Both the position numbers and the translations under genes were made by a program. Below are positions 1 through 7,555 of a DNA stretch of 16,887 nt, piece by piece. Position 1 is the stretch's first letter. Each line of letters starts with the position of its first letter. The notes below the pieces were generated by a model. It was given only the letters and a program-made list of their open reading frames with translations. It ran no database searches and was not told the DNA's origin. Location of the stretch: contig DLPA01000008.1 of the NCBI GenBank assembly GCA_002479815.1, positions 26,267-43,153 of the forward strand, written 5' to 3'. The DNA comes from a bacterium UBA7470 (lineage in GTDB: Bacteria > Pseudomonadota > Gammaproteobacteria > Burkholderiales > Burkholderiaceae_C).

Positions 1-48
1 GGCTATGGCAAATACATGCTCAAAATGTTGAAGGAAGTCCATCTATGA
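1..48 (+). CDS. rfbA: Glucose-1-phosphate thymidylyltransferase, C-terminal fragment
   Basis: Only the last 15 codons are visible, reading GYGKYMLKMLKEVHL before a TGA stop at 46-48. A GYGxYL-type tail is what RfbA/RmlA proteins commonly end with, and the next gene is rfbC, the usual neighbour in dTDP-rhamnose operons. The enzyme makes dTDP-glucose from glucose-1-phosphate and dTTP, the first step to dTDP-L-rhamnose. Its stop overlaps the rfbC start codon (ATGA at 45-48), so the two are translationally coupled. The identification rests on a very short tail plus context; another nucleotide-sugar gene cannot be excluded. Confidence 0.6.
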   Translation, partial: GYGKYMLKMLKEVHL

Positions 49-596
49 ATGTCATCACAACCGCCATTCCTGAAGTCTTGATCTTAGAACCCAAGCTGTT
101 TGGTGATGCCCGAGGCTTCTTCTTCGAGAGCTTTAACGAGTCCGCGTTCAACACGGCCGTGGGATACGACGTGCAATTTGTTCAAGACAACCACAGCCGC
201 AGCAGCAAAAGTGTATTGCGGGGCTTGCATTATCAATTGCCCCCCTACGCTCAGGGTAAGTTGGTTCGCTGCGTGCGTGGGGCCGTGTTTGATGTGGCGG
301 TGGACATTCGCCGTTCGTCACCCACATTTGGCAAATGGGTGGGGGTAGAACTGAGCGAGGACAACCAGCGTCAGTTTTGGATTCCACCCGGTTTCGCGCA
401 CGGCTTCATGGCCCTGACCGATACGGCGGATTTTCTCTACAAAACCACCGCCTACTACGCGCCTACGCACGATCGCAGCATCGCGTGGAACGATGCTGAC
501 ATTGGCATTCAGTGGCCCGATTTGGGTCGTGCGCCTGATTTGTCAGCCAAAGATGCGGTCGCCAAACGCCTTGCAGATGCAGACGTGTTTGCCTAA
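45..596 (+). CDS. rfbC: dTDP-4-dehydrorhamnose 3,5-epimerase
   Basis: The 183-residue protein has the full family length. It epimerises C3 and C5 of dTDP-4-keto-6-deoxyglucose in the cytoplasm, the third step of dTDP-L-rhamnose synthesis. Family marks in order are DARGFFFES (21-29), VQDNHSRSS (46-54), RGLHYQ (59-64, with His62 as the presumed catalytic base), KLVRCVRGAVFDVAVDIR (72-89), IPPGFAHGF (113-121) and LYKTTAYY (131-138, with Tyr132 as the likely partner acid). The start at 45 has AAGGA at 31-35 as ribosome binding site and overlaps the rfbA stop. The end overlaps the next glycosyltransferase gene by about 20 bases. No rfbB or rfbD is in view; they probably lie upstream. Nothing about the protein looks abnormal. 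Confidence 0.95.
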   Translation: MNVITTAIPEVLILEPKLFGDARGFFFESFNESAFNTAVGYDVQFVQDNHSRSSKSVLRGLHYQLPPYAQGKLVRCVRGAVFDVAVDIRRSSPTFGKWVGVELSEDNQRQFWIPPGFAHGFMALTDTADFLYKTTAYYAPTHDRSIAWNDADIGIQWPDLGRAPDLSAKDAVAKRLADADVFA

Positions 597-1749
597 GCCT
601 ACGTCAACGCCCTACCGAATCGCCATTTTGGGCAGTCGGGGCATTCCTGCTCGGTATGGCGGGTTTGAAACCTTTGCCGAGCAACTGGCCTTGGGCTTGG
701 TGCAAGCGGGTGTAGAAGTCACCGTGTTTGCTGAAGGCGATTCATCTGCTGATTCGGCAGCCTTTGACTACCAAGGCGTACGTGTGGAGCCTGTTCGTAC
801 CCACCGATTGGGGCCAGCCACCACCCTCGTGTACGACGTGGTGTGTTTGTGGCGGGCGCGTCGCGGCTTTGATGTCGTGTACATGCTGGGCTATGGGGCA
901 GCCTTTGCTTGCTGGATTCCCCGTTGTTGGGGGGGGGTGGTGTGGATCAACATGGATGGGTTGGAGTGGGCGCGTTCCAAGTGGCGGCCAGTGGCGCGTG
1001 GGTATTTGCGGGCAATGGAAGCGTGTATGGCGCGTGTCGCCACCCGCGTGTTGGCCGATGCCCAAGCAATTCAACGCTATTACCAGCAGCATTATCCGAA
1101 AGGCGCACCTTCTACCTTTATTCCCTATGGGGCGCACGTGCCTGCGGTCAACGCGCCAGATGATCTGAGCGCACAACTGCAAGCATGGCAACTGATCCCA
1201 GATGGCTATTTGCTGATTGTGGCCCGCATGGAGCCAGAGAATCACATCTTAGAGATGTTGCAAGCCTACAGCGCGGTGGCTGCCAGTGTGTCCATGCCTT
1301 TGATCGTGGTGGGTGAATACCGTGCCGACAATGCCTACTGTGCCCGCTTGCGCGATTTCACACATCAAGAAGGCATACGCTTCATTGGCCCTGTTTATGA
1401 TGCAGCCGCACTGACCGCGCTCAGACGTGGGGCGTGGGCGTATCTGCACGGTCATTCGGTGGGCGGTACAAATCCGTCTTTATTGGAAGCCATGGCATGC
1501 GCCAATTTTGTGATTGCCCACGACAACCCTTTCAATCGAGAAGTGTTGGGGGAACATGCCCTTTATTTTTCAACCTCCTCTGATCTCAGCACTTTGTTAC
1601 AAGGTTTTTCTTCTCTGAACCACACACGCTCACGTCATCAACAAGCGGTTTGCAATCGAGTGCAGACCGCTTATTCATGGTCGAGCGTGATCGGTGCTTA
1701 TCTGGCATTGATGGCTCAAGACGTACCACACCGAAAGGAGGGCGCTTGA
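577..1749 (+). CDS. DUF1972 / GT4-family glycosyltransferase (probable rhamnosyltransferase)
   Basis: From ATG 577 the protein has 390 residues. The N-terminal half carries the DUF1972 signature GSRGIPARYGGFET (19-32), a glycine-rich donor-side loop of GT-B glycosyltransferases. The C-terminal half carries the GT4 motif HSVGGTNPSLLEAM (293-306), whose Glu normally contacts the nucleotide-sugar phosphate. DUF1972 members include rhamnosyltransferases of capsule and O-antigen loci, and rfbC directly upstream makes dTDP-L-rhamnose likely as donor; the acceptor is unknown. The frame stays open upstream to ATG 493 and ATG 553, but those add sequence unlike the family and lie deep inside rfbC. ATG 577, or TTG 589, starts just before the conserved strand YRIAILGSRG. 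The enzyme should be cytoplasmic or peripheral to the inner membrane. Its stop overlaps the next gene's start. Confidence 0.85.
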   Translation: MQTCLPKPTSTPYRIAILGSRGIPARYGGFETFAEQLALGLVQAGVEVTVFAEGDSSADSAAFDYQGVRVEPVRTHRLGPATTLVYDVVCLWRARRGFDVVYMLGYGAAFACWIPRCWGGVVWINMDGLEWARSKWRPVARGYLRAMEACMARVATRVLADAQAIQRYYQQHYPKGAPSTFIPYGAHVPAVNAPDDLSAQLQAWQLIPDGYLLIVARMEPENHILEMLQAYSAVAASVSMPLIVVGEYRADNAYCARLRDFTHQEGIRFIGPVYDAAALTALRRGAWAYLHGHSVGGTNPSLLEAMACANFVIAHDNPFNREVLGEHALYFSTSSDLSTLLQGFSSLNHTRSRHQQAVCNRVQTAYSWSSVIGAYLALMAQDVPHRKEGA

Positions 1750-2672
1750 GTTCTGTCTTGCTCACCCTCAAGCCCGCAGATGTGATTGCGGTGGTCGTCA
1801 CGTACAACCCGGACTGGGCCTTGTTGCGGGAGCAAACGCTGCGCCTCTTGCCGCAAGTCGGGCGTGTCATTTGGGTGGACAACGCTTCGCAGCACTCCCC
1901 AGCCGCTTTGGCGGCTGAGTTGGGCGTGAGTTTTGTGGCCTTGCCTCGCAATCAAGGCATTGCCTACGCACACAATCATGGCGTGCAATGGGCGCTGGCA
2001 CAGTCTGTTCCTTATGTGTTGCTGATGGATCATGACAGCCTGCCCGAGCCGGATATGGTGAATCAACTCGGTGCGGTGATGTTGCAACAGCCCGATGCCG
2101 CAGCCGTGGGGCCTAAATATGTCGATCCGCGCAGTGAAACGCCTTGTTTTCCATTTGTATGGATCGAGGGCTTCAAACTCCAGCGCTTGCATCGGCAGGA
2201 TGCGGAGGCTTGTGTCAAAGTCGATCATCTCATTGCCTCCGGTTGTTTGATTCGTGCGGAGGCGTGGCGTTCGGTCGGTGCAATGTCTGAACCCTTGTTC
2301 ATCGACTTTGTGGATGTGGAATGGTGTTTGCGTGCTCGCGCACAAGGTTGGCATTTGTATGGGGTGTGGAACGCCGGTATGTTGCACACCATTGGGCATG
2401 ACACGGTGCAGCATTGGGGGCGCAACTTTCGGATTCATTCTCCTTTGCGCCATTACTATCACATTCGCAATGGTGTCTATTTGTACCGCCAATCGTGGAT
2501 CCCTTGGAATTGGCGAGTGGTGTCGGGGTGGCGCATGATGTTAAAAATTGGGTTTTATTTGCTACTGGGACAGAACCGATGGGCTTATGCGCGGTCTACA
2601 TGGCAGGGCTTGCGGGATGGCTGGCATTTGCAAGCACCCGTACCGATGCACTTTCAAGAGCGTCAATCTTGA
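1746..2672 (+). CDS. GT2-family glycosyltransferase, RfbF-like rhamnosyltransferase
   Basis: From TTG 1746 the protein has 308 residues, the usual length of RfbF-type GT2 enzymes. The GT-A fold shows in VIAVVVTYNPD (13-23), VDNAS (44-48), PRNQGIAYAHNHG (67-79) and the metal-binding motif LLMDHDS (92-98). A later acidic motif, DFVDVEWCLRA, fits the catalytic-base region of this family. The family transfers L-rhamnose from dTDP-rhamnose to growing surface glycans, which matches rfbC upstream. TTG 1746 was chosen because a strong ribosome site (AAAGGAGG, 1734-1741) lies 4 bases before it and it overlaps the preceding stop as TTGA. An open frame continues upstream to ATG 1677 and ATG 1650, but those would read through the preceding gene. 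Donor and linkage are inferred. Confidence 0.85.
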   Translation: MSSVLLTLKPADVIAVVVTYNPDWALLREQTLRLLPQVGRVIWVDNASQHSPAALAAELGVSFVALPRNQGIAYAHNHGVQWALAQSVPYVLLMDHDSLPEPDMVNQLGAVMLQQPDAAAVGPKYVDPRSETPCFPFVWIEGFKLQRLHRQDAEACVKVDHLIASGCLIRAEAWRSVGAMSEPLFIDFVDVEWCLRARAQGWHLYGVWNAGMLHTIGHDTVQHWGRNFRIHSPLRHYYHIRNGVYLYRQSWIPWNWRVVSGWRMMLKIGFYLLLGQNRWAYARSTWQGLRDGWHLQAPVPMHFQERQS

Positions 2673-2710
2673 ATACCTGAGATGATTTTTATCCTATCCA
2701 AAGCAATGCC

Positions 2711-4231
2711 ATGAGTGAAACAGTTGTGATGACTTTTGATGCCTCGCGCCTGTCGCCCTTTAAAGCCTTGTCGATGGGCTTTTTGCACACCAATCGCTTG
2801 CTGATTGCCGAACATGCCGATTTAGGGGCCGTGGCGTATACCGTTGCACCTGTGAACTTTGCGGCTTTGGATGCAGCAGAACAAGTGTTAGGGCAGGCGC
2901 TACAAGTCGTCACGGCTGATGGCGAGTGGATCGCGACCACAACCACGCAGATTTATGAAGGCGTGGTGGCCGATGTCGATTTGAGCAATGCCACGCCCGA
3001 AGGCTACGCCAACGAGTTCGATGACGATGATTTGACGGCCTTAAAAATGCTGGCTGAAGACGCGCCTGTGGTGCGTTTCGTGCAAGCGCAATTGTCCAAA
3101 GCCATTCAAGTGGGCGCTTCGGACTTGCATTTTGAGGTGTTCAAAGACGTGTTTCGCGTGCGTGTGCGGATCGATGGCCTGTTGGTCGAGCAAGAGCGTG
3201 CGCCCAAAGCCTTGTATTTGCCCACGATTTCACATCTGAAAATTCGCGCCCACATGAACATTGCCGAGCGCCGCTTGCCCCAAGACGGACGCGCCAAGTT
3301 TGAAGTGGATGGGCGCAACATCGACCTGCGGGTCTCCACCGTGCCCACGGTCTATGGCGAAAGCATGGTCATTCGCGTACTCGATCAAGGGCCGGGCACG
3401 CTGGACTTGGAGGGTTTGGGGCTGGACGAGCGAGGGGCGGAGTTGTTCAAGCACGCCATCGCCCAACCGCACGGCATGATTTTGGTCACTGGCCCTACCG
3501 GTAGCGGCAAAACCACCACGCTGTACGCGGTGCTCAAACGCTTGAATTTAGAGCAAAACAAAATCATCACCGTCGAAGACCCGGTGGAGTACCAAATTGA
3601 AGGCGTGAACCAAATTCACGTCAAAACCAGCATAGGCTTGACCTTTCCATCGGCGCTGCGTTCCATCGTGCGTCAAGACCCGGATGTGATTTTGATCGGT
3701 GAAATTCGGGACATGGAAACGGCTGAGATTGCGATTCAATCGGCCCTCACCGGTCACTTGGTGTTGTCCACCTTGCACACGAATGATTCCTTTGGCGCAG
3801 TGCATCGCTTGATGGACATGGGGGTGGAGGGCTATTTGATTGCCTCGTCGGTGGTGCTCATCGTCGCGCAACGCTTGGTGCGTTTGGTGTGCGAATCGTG
3901 CAAAGAGGAAGTACCCGCCACCTCTGCCGATATGGCTTTGATTTCGCAACTGTCTGGGGGTCGCCACGCGCCCAGTCATTTGTGGCACGGCAAAGGCTGT
4001 TCGGCCTGTGGGCACAGCGGGTTCAGAGGTCGTGCAGGGGTGTATGAATTTTTACCCGTGACCAATGCGGTCAAAGAAGGCATTTTGGCGCGTGAAAGCG
4101 CCGAGGGCATTCGCCGCATTGCCACCGCAGAAGGCGTGCAACCCATGCTGAACAATGGTCTGCAAATGGTGATGGACGGTCAAACCACGCTGGAAGAATT
4201 GCTGCGTGTGACACGACTGGATGCCGCATGA
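2711..4231 (+). CDS. gspE: Type II secretion ATPase GspE
   Basis: The 506-residue protein is close to typical GspE length. It is the cytoplasmic hexameric ATPase that drives pseudopilus assembly through GspL and GspF. Visible are the Walker A motif GPTGSGKT (261-268), the aspartate box ITVEDPVEY (286-294), Walker B in DPDVILIGEIRD (323-334) and the histidine box TGHLVLSTLHTND (347-359). Four cysteines in two CxxC pairs (394/397 and 430/433) form the zinc-binding C-terminal metal domain typical of GspE and PilB. The first 110 residues form a short N1-like domain ending in an acidic linker (FDDDD, 103-107). The gene follows the glycosyltransferase by 38 bases without an obvious terminator and overlaps gspF at ATGA. 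No strong ribosome site precedes ATG 2711. PilB is excluded by the adjacent gspF-G-H-I-J-K-L-M-D. Confidence 0.97.
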   Translation: MSETVVMTFDASRLSPFKALSMGFLHTNRLLIAEHADLGAVAYTVAPVNFAALDAAEQVLGQALQVVTADGEWIATTTTQIYEGVVADVDLSNATPEGYANEFDDDDLTALKMLAEDAPVVRFVQAQLSKAIQVGASDLHFEVFKDVFRVRVRIDGLLVEQERAPKALYLPTISHLKIRAHMNIAERRLPQDGRAKFEVDGRNIDLRVSTVPTVYGESMVIRVLDQGPGTLDLEGLGLDERGAELFKHAIAQPHGMILVTGPTGSGKTTTLYAVLKRLNLEQNKIITVEDPVEYQIEGVNQIHVKTSIGLTFPSALRSIVRQDPDVILIGEIRDMETAEIAIQSALTGHLVLSTLHTNDSFGAVHRLMDMGVEGYLIASSVVLIVAQRLVRLVCESCKEEVPATSADMALISQLSGGRHAPSHLWHGKGCSACGHSGFRGRAGVYEFLPVTNAVKEGILARESAEGIRRIATAEGVQPMLNNGLQMVMDGQTTLEELLRVTRLDAA

Positions 4232-5472
4232 GACCCTTGCCCACACCTACTGCGTCATCGTCTGCACGCGCAGCACCCACGTCTGCACCTGCATCTATAC
4301 CTGCTCCTGTTTTTGATGATCATTTTTATCAACAAAAAAAGCCGCCAGCGCAATTAAATAAAGCGACAGCAGCTCCTGTTTTAAATGCACCTGATTCGAC
4401 GACTACTCCTGCTGTGGATGGGGTTTCGTCCAAACTCTCGGTCGGCATACGGCATGTGGTGCATTTTTCTGAGCAGTTGTTGACGCTGATGAAAGCCGGT
4501 TTGTCGATTGACCGTGCGTTGCACACCGCTGCGGGCACGATTTCCAACAAAAAACTTCAGCAAGTGGTGTTGGAAATGGTGGTGCAAATCGAAAAAGGCG
4601 ATGCGTTTTCAGATGCCATCCGCCGGTATCCCAAAGTCTTTCCACGCTTGTACGTCAACATGGTCAAAGCGGGCGAGCGCGGCGGCATTTTGCCCACGGT
4701 GTTGGAGCGAGTGATTGATTACTACACCCGCAGCATCGAATTTCGTACTTATGTCGTCACCGCATCGATTTACCCCGCCATTTTGTTGGTGTTTGGGGTC
4801 GTGTCCGTACTAGGGTTGGTGACGTTTGTCGTGCCCAAGTTTGCCGAGGTGTTTGCCACGATGGACAAACCCCTGCCCGTCACAGCGGCCTTGTTGATCG
4901 ACGCTGCCAATGGCTTGCGGGCGTGGTGGTTGCACATCGTCATTGGGATCGTAGTGCTCATCGGTGGTTGGCAATTGGCCTTGCGCAGTCCGGCAGTGCG
5001 GGTAGCGGTGGATCGGTTGTTGCTGAAGTTGCCGATTTTTGGCGCACTGATTGCAAAGATGCAGTTTGCCCAAATATGCAGAACATGGGGAACCTTATTA
5101 GGGGCGGGCGTTCCTATCTTGACCGCGATACGCATCGTGCAAGACATCACGCCCTACGTGCCGATTGCCCAGTCGTTGGGCGCTTTGGGGCTGCAAATCA
5201 AAGATGGGCTGTCGGTATCGTCGGCTTTGAACAGTCATCCGGTGTTTCCTAAGATCATGGCGCAACTGGCAAAGGTAGGCGAGGAGTCGGGAACCCTGGA
5301 TGTGATGCTGCTGCGGGTGGCCGATCAGTTTGAGAAAGACGTGCAAAAGATGACCAAATCCTTCATTGCCGCGTTTGAACCGATGATGATTTTGGCGATA
5401 GGCGGCATGATCGGCTTTGTCGTCGTGTCGATGTTGCTGGCGGTGTTCTCACTCAACGACATGCCTATTTGA
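4228..5472 (+). CDS. gspF: Type II secretion inner-membrane platform protein GspF, atypical N-terminus
   Basis: The 414-residue polytopic protein forms the inner-membrane platform on which GspE acts. Two T2SSF repeats are clear: the first at about 76-200, with FSEQLLTLMKAGLSIDRAL and MVKAGERGG, the second at about 278-400, with TWGTLLGAGVPILTAI and KVGEESGTLD. Hydrophobic membrane segments lie near 178-202, 236-250 and 384-408. The odd part is residues 1-70, a Pro/Ala/Ser/Thr-rich stretch with FDDHFYQQKK near 29-38. GspF normally starts with a folded region of the type FxYxAxDxxG; that is absent. No in-frame Met lies between 1 and 88, so a later start would not restore it. The underlying DNA at 4310-4400 is noticeably AT-rich. 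The start overlaps the gspE stop (ATGA, 4228-4231). Confidence 0.95.
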   Translation: MRPLPTPTASSSARAAPTSAPASIPAPVFDDHFYQQKKPPAQLNKATAAPVLNAPDSTTTPAVDGVSSKLSVGIRHVVHFSEQLLTLMKAGLSIDRALHTAAGTISNKKLQQVVLEMVVQIEKGDAFSDAIRRYPKVFPRLYVNMVKAGERGGILPTVLERVIDYYTRSIEFRTYVVTASIYPAILLVFGVVSVLGLVTFVVPKFAEVFATMDKPLPVTAALLIDAANGLRAWWLHIVIGIVVLIGGWQLALRSPAVRVAVDRLLLKLPIFGALIAKMQFAQICRTWGTLLGAGVPILTAIRIVQDITPYVPIAQSLGALGLQIKDGLSVSSALNSHPVFPKIMAQLAKVGEESGTLDVMLLRVADQFEKDVQKMTKSFIAAFEPMMILAIGGMIGFVVVSMLLAVFSLNDMPI

Positions 5473-5482
5473 TGCGCGGTGC

Positions 5483-5528
5483 TTTTTCATCAGCTTTGAT
5501 TTTTAACAATTTTTGATCATTTTTAACG
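5483..5528 (+). promoter_or_regulatory. Phased T-tracts upstream of gspG (probable curved DNA)
   Basis: The 75-base gap between gspF and gspG is very T-rich. At 5499-5528 a 10-bp unit of pattern ATTTTTRAYV occurs three times with no gaps, so the T5 tracts (5500-5504, 5510-5514, 5520-5524) are spaced exactly 10 bp apart. Further T-runs at 5483-5487 and 5495-5497 extend the series. A-tracts in phase with the helix bend DNA, and such sites commonly sit near promoters of strongly expressed genes. No clear -35/-10 pair was found, so a promoter role is inferred. Confidence 0.45.
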
Positions 5529-5547
5529 AGTTCTAAAGAGTGCTTTT

Positions 5548-5994
5548 ATGGTGAACCATCCCTCTCATCCTCGCCTGCGTCAGGTGCGCGGTTTTACGCT
5601 GATTGAATTGCTGATCGTCATGGTCATCATTGGCCTGCTGGCTGCATTGGTCGGGCCAAAATTATTTGGGCAATTGGAAGGGGCCAAATCCAAAACGGCC
5701 AAAGCCCAAATTGAAATGGTCGCTACCGCTTTGGATGCCTACCGTTTGGACATGAACAGCTATCCCACCACGGAGCAAGGCATCAAAGTGCTGTGGGAAA
5801 AACCGGACAGCGGTGTCAAAAACGCTGCCAACTGGCGCGGGCCTTATCTGAAAAAAGCGGTGCCCGATGATCCTTGGGGCAATGCCTACCAATACAAATC
5901 CCCCGGTGTCAAAAGCAGCGACTATGACCTGATTTCTTTGGGGCGCGACGGTCGTGAGGGCGGTGAAGGCGAAGATGCCGACATCAGCAACTGA
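5548..5994 (+). CDS. gspG: Type II secretion major pseudopilin GspG
   Basis: The 148-residue prepseudopilin is the main subunit of the T2SS pseudopilus. The type IV prepilin signal is textbook: a 15-residue basic leader ends in RG, followed by FTLIELLIVMVIIGLLAAL, so the peptidase should cut after Gly15 and Glu20 becomes Glu5 of the mature protein. The GspG-specific part follows with YPTTEQGIKVLWEKP, NWRGPYLKK and DPWGNAYQY. The C-terminal loop DLISLGRDGREGGEGEDAD holds the acidic residues that bind calcium in GspG. It is the only gene in the first half of the cluster with a sizeable gap in front of it, which fits a need for high expression. A weak AAAGAG ribosome site lies at 5535-5540. Confidence 0.97.
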   Translation: MVNHPSHPRLRQVRGFTLIELLIVMVIIGLLAALVGPKLFGQLEGAKSKTAKAQIEMVATALDAYRLDMNSYPTTEQGIKVLWEKPDSGVKNAANWRGPYLKKAVPDDPWGNAYQYKSPGVKSSDYDLISLGRDGREGGEGEDADISN

Positions 5995-6040
5995 GCGATG
6001 TTCAGCGTTTCGCTTGACCGCTTCCTGAGATAGGTGAGTT

Positions 6041-6508
6041 ATGCAGCGGCAGCAGGGCTTTACCCTGCTCGAAATGTTGTTGGTCTTGGTCATCGCTGCG
6101 CTGATTGCGGGCTTGTCCTTGGTATCGGTGCAGTCTTTGTTGGCGTATTCAGAACGCAAAACCCAAGCTGATCGCTTTGATGCCTTGGTCAAAGATGCAC
6201 CGCGTTTGGCGGCCAAACGGCTGTGTTGGACGCAGTTGCGGCTGGATCCCAAAAAACGTGTGCTGTCGGTGTGGGCATGTGGCGAGCCTGTTCATGAGAT
6301 GGAGTGGATGGACGGGATGGACATCGTGGTTGAACAGCCTGTATCCGCCACACTGAACGCTGGCGCTACTCCTTCAAACGTGGCGCAAGCACAGCGTGTG
6401 ATCGACATTTGGTTCTCTCCGAAAGCAAATACACCCGGGGCGATCTTGACACTGAAGTCTGGCGAGCAGGTGTTGCGCGAAGTGGATTTACGCCCTTTGA
6501 TGAATTGA
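6041..6508 (+). CDS. gspH: Type II secretion minor pseudopilin GspH
   Basis: This 155-residue minor pseudopilin carries the prepilin signal MQRQQG|FTLLEMLLVLVIAAL, with cleavage expected after Gly6 and the conserved Glu at residue 11. The globular part is poorly conserved, as usual for GspH; the assignment uses the signal, the size and the position between gspG and gspI. Two cysteines (62 and 80) could form a periplasmic disulfide, which is inferred only. GspH belongs to the tip complex of the pseudopilus with I, J and K. AGGTGAG at 6032-6038 lies just before ATG 6041, and a 46-base gap separates it from gspG. Confidence 0.88.
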   Translation: MQRQQGFTLLEMLLVLVIAALIAGLSLVSVQSLLAYSERKTQADRFDALVKDAPRLAAKRLCWTQLRLDPKKRVLSVWACGEPVHEMEWMDGMDIVVEQPVSATLNAGATPSNVAQAQRVIDIWFSPKANTPGAILTLKSGEQVLREVDLRPLMN

Positions 6509-6521
6509 GGAGCGCATGATC

Positions 6522-6944
6522 ATGGTCGCAAAGGAGCGTGGATTTACCTTGTTAGAGGTGTTGGTGGCGGCTGCCATTGTGGGCACTGCGTTTGCCATTG
6601 GTTTGTCTGCATATACAGGGATTACGCGCAATAAAACTCGTCACCTCTTGCACGCACACGCCGCTCAAATGGCCGAACAAAAGCTGGCTGAGTTTGCGCT
6701 GGACGGTGTCGGTGAGCTGAACTCACAAGAGCCTTTGCGTTATTTAAATGTAGAGTTTGGGTATAAGGTGTCGTTTGAGCCTGTGCGCTCTACCGAGGCC
6801 ATGCCCTTCGATTTGGTGCCTATGAATCGTGGTTTGTATCAGGTCAAGGTGGATGTGTTTTGGGGCGATAAGCCGATAGCCCCTGGTTACACGCTGGAGT
6901 CCACCGTGTTGAAACAACATCCTCCAGCAGGAGGGACACGATGA
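6522..6944 (+). CDS. gspI: Type II secretion minor pseudopilin GspI
   Basis: The prepilin signal ERG|FTLLEVLVAAAIVGTAF puts cleavage after the Gly, followed by GspI-like features such as HAAQMAEQKLAEF and a final strand of the form YQVKVDVFWGD. The protein has 140 residues from ATG 6522 (142 from ATG 6516). I prefer 6522 because GAGGAG at 6507-6512 is 9 bases before it but only 3 bases before 6516. GspI is the core of the pseudopilus tip, binding J and K in the periplasm. It lies 13 bases after the gspH stop, and its own stop overlaps gspJ at ATGA (6941-6944). Confidence 0.93.
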   Translation: MVAKERGFTLLEVLVAAAIVGTAFAIGLSAYTGITRNKTRHLLHAHAAQMAEQKLAEFALDGVGELNSQEPLRYLNVEFGYKVSFEPVRSTEAMPFDLVPMNRGLYQVKVDVFWGDKPIAPGYTLESTVLKQHPPAGGTR

Positions 6945-7555
6945 CCGGCTGTTCTCCGTCTGAACGTGGCATGACCTTGATGGAGCTGATGATTGCCATG
7001 GCGCTTTCAGGTTTGGTCTTGGTCGCCTTATCGGGCTTTACGTCTTTGATGTTCAGAGCCATTCAGCAAGATGAACGATTGCAGGGCGACCGTTTGTTGG
7101 TGGACCAAGTGACGCAGCGCGTGCGTCTCGAGCTGAACGAAGTCATGCGCATCGAAACTGCCTCAGAGAAACGGTTCACTTACACCACCTCCTTGAATCT
7201 GGTGGGGACAGAGGCCGCGTATTTTCGATCTGATATTCAATGCGACGACAGTCGGGGAGCTTTGGCTTTGATCTATCGCAGTTTTCCGGTGGCGCTCAAT
7301 ACCCAGGGACCTGTACCGATCAAAGTGGCAGACGTGGCAGGTGCAAAAGAGTGGGTGCTGTACGACAAGCTGGAGCAATGTCAAATGGAATACGGCGCGA
7401 TGCCTTTGCCTGGAACCCCCGCGCGTGGACTGGTGTGGCAGGCTCGACCTGAGGCTGCTCGTGCGCGTGATTTGATGTTTGTGCGTTGGCAAGTTGGGTT
7501 TGAGCCGCAAGCCCTCATCCCCGTGCTATTCGCCCGGGTGCAGATGATGAAATGA
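6941..7555 (+). CDS. gspJ: Type II secretion minor pseudopilin GspJ
   Basis: The 204-residue protein has the prepilin signal MTGCSPSERG|MTLMELMIAMALSG, with Met rather than Phe at mature position 1, which is tolerated in this family, and Glu at position 5. The length, the motif DRLLVDQVTQRVRLEL after the N-terminal helix and the final half (VRWQVGFEPQ) fit GspJ. GspJ pairs with GspI and GspK in the pseudopilus tip. A strong ribosome site AGGAGGG (6929-6935) sits 5 bases before ATG 6941, inside the end of gspI. It overlaps gspI and gspK by 4 bases each, so the minor pseudopilins are probably made in fixed ratios. Confidence 0.93.
   Translation: MTGCSPSERGMTLMELMIAMALSGLVLVALSGFTSLMFRAIQQDERLQGDRLLVDQVTQRVRLELNEVMRIETASEKRFTYTTSLNLVGTEAAYFRSDIQCDDSRGALALIYRSFPVALNTQGPVPIKVADVAGAKEWVLYDKLEQCQMEYGAMPLPGTPARGLVWQARPEAARARDLMFVRWQVGFEPQALIPVLFARVQMMK

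Noticed and set aside
493..576. Upstream in-frame ATGs (493, 553) as start of the DUF1972 glycosyltransferase
   Set aside because: They lie deep inside rfbC, add residues unlike the family, and the conserved protein begins just after 577.
1650..1745. Upstream starts (ATG 1650 or 1677) for the GT2 gene
   Set aside because: They overlap the preceding gene by up to 100 bases, while TTG 1746 has a strong ribosome site and the expected protein length.
1716..2492. Long open frame on the - strand (258 codons)
   Set aside because: It lies wholly antisense to a clear GT2 gene and its Arg/His/Gln-rich product has no recognisable domain.
2669..2697. TTGAAT ... TCCTAT as a gspE promoter
   Set aside because: The -10 match is only 3 of 6, and the transcript start would leave almost no leader before ATG 2711.
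4310..4330. Shared TTTTTGATGATC between gspF (4310) and the hexR-like gene's 3' flank (about 14540)
   Set aside because: A 12-base AT-rich match is expected by chance in a window this long, and one copy is coding.
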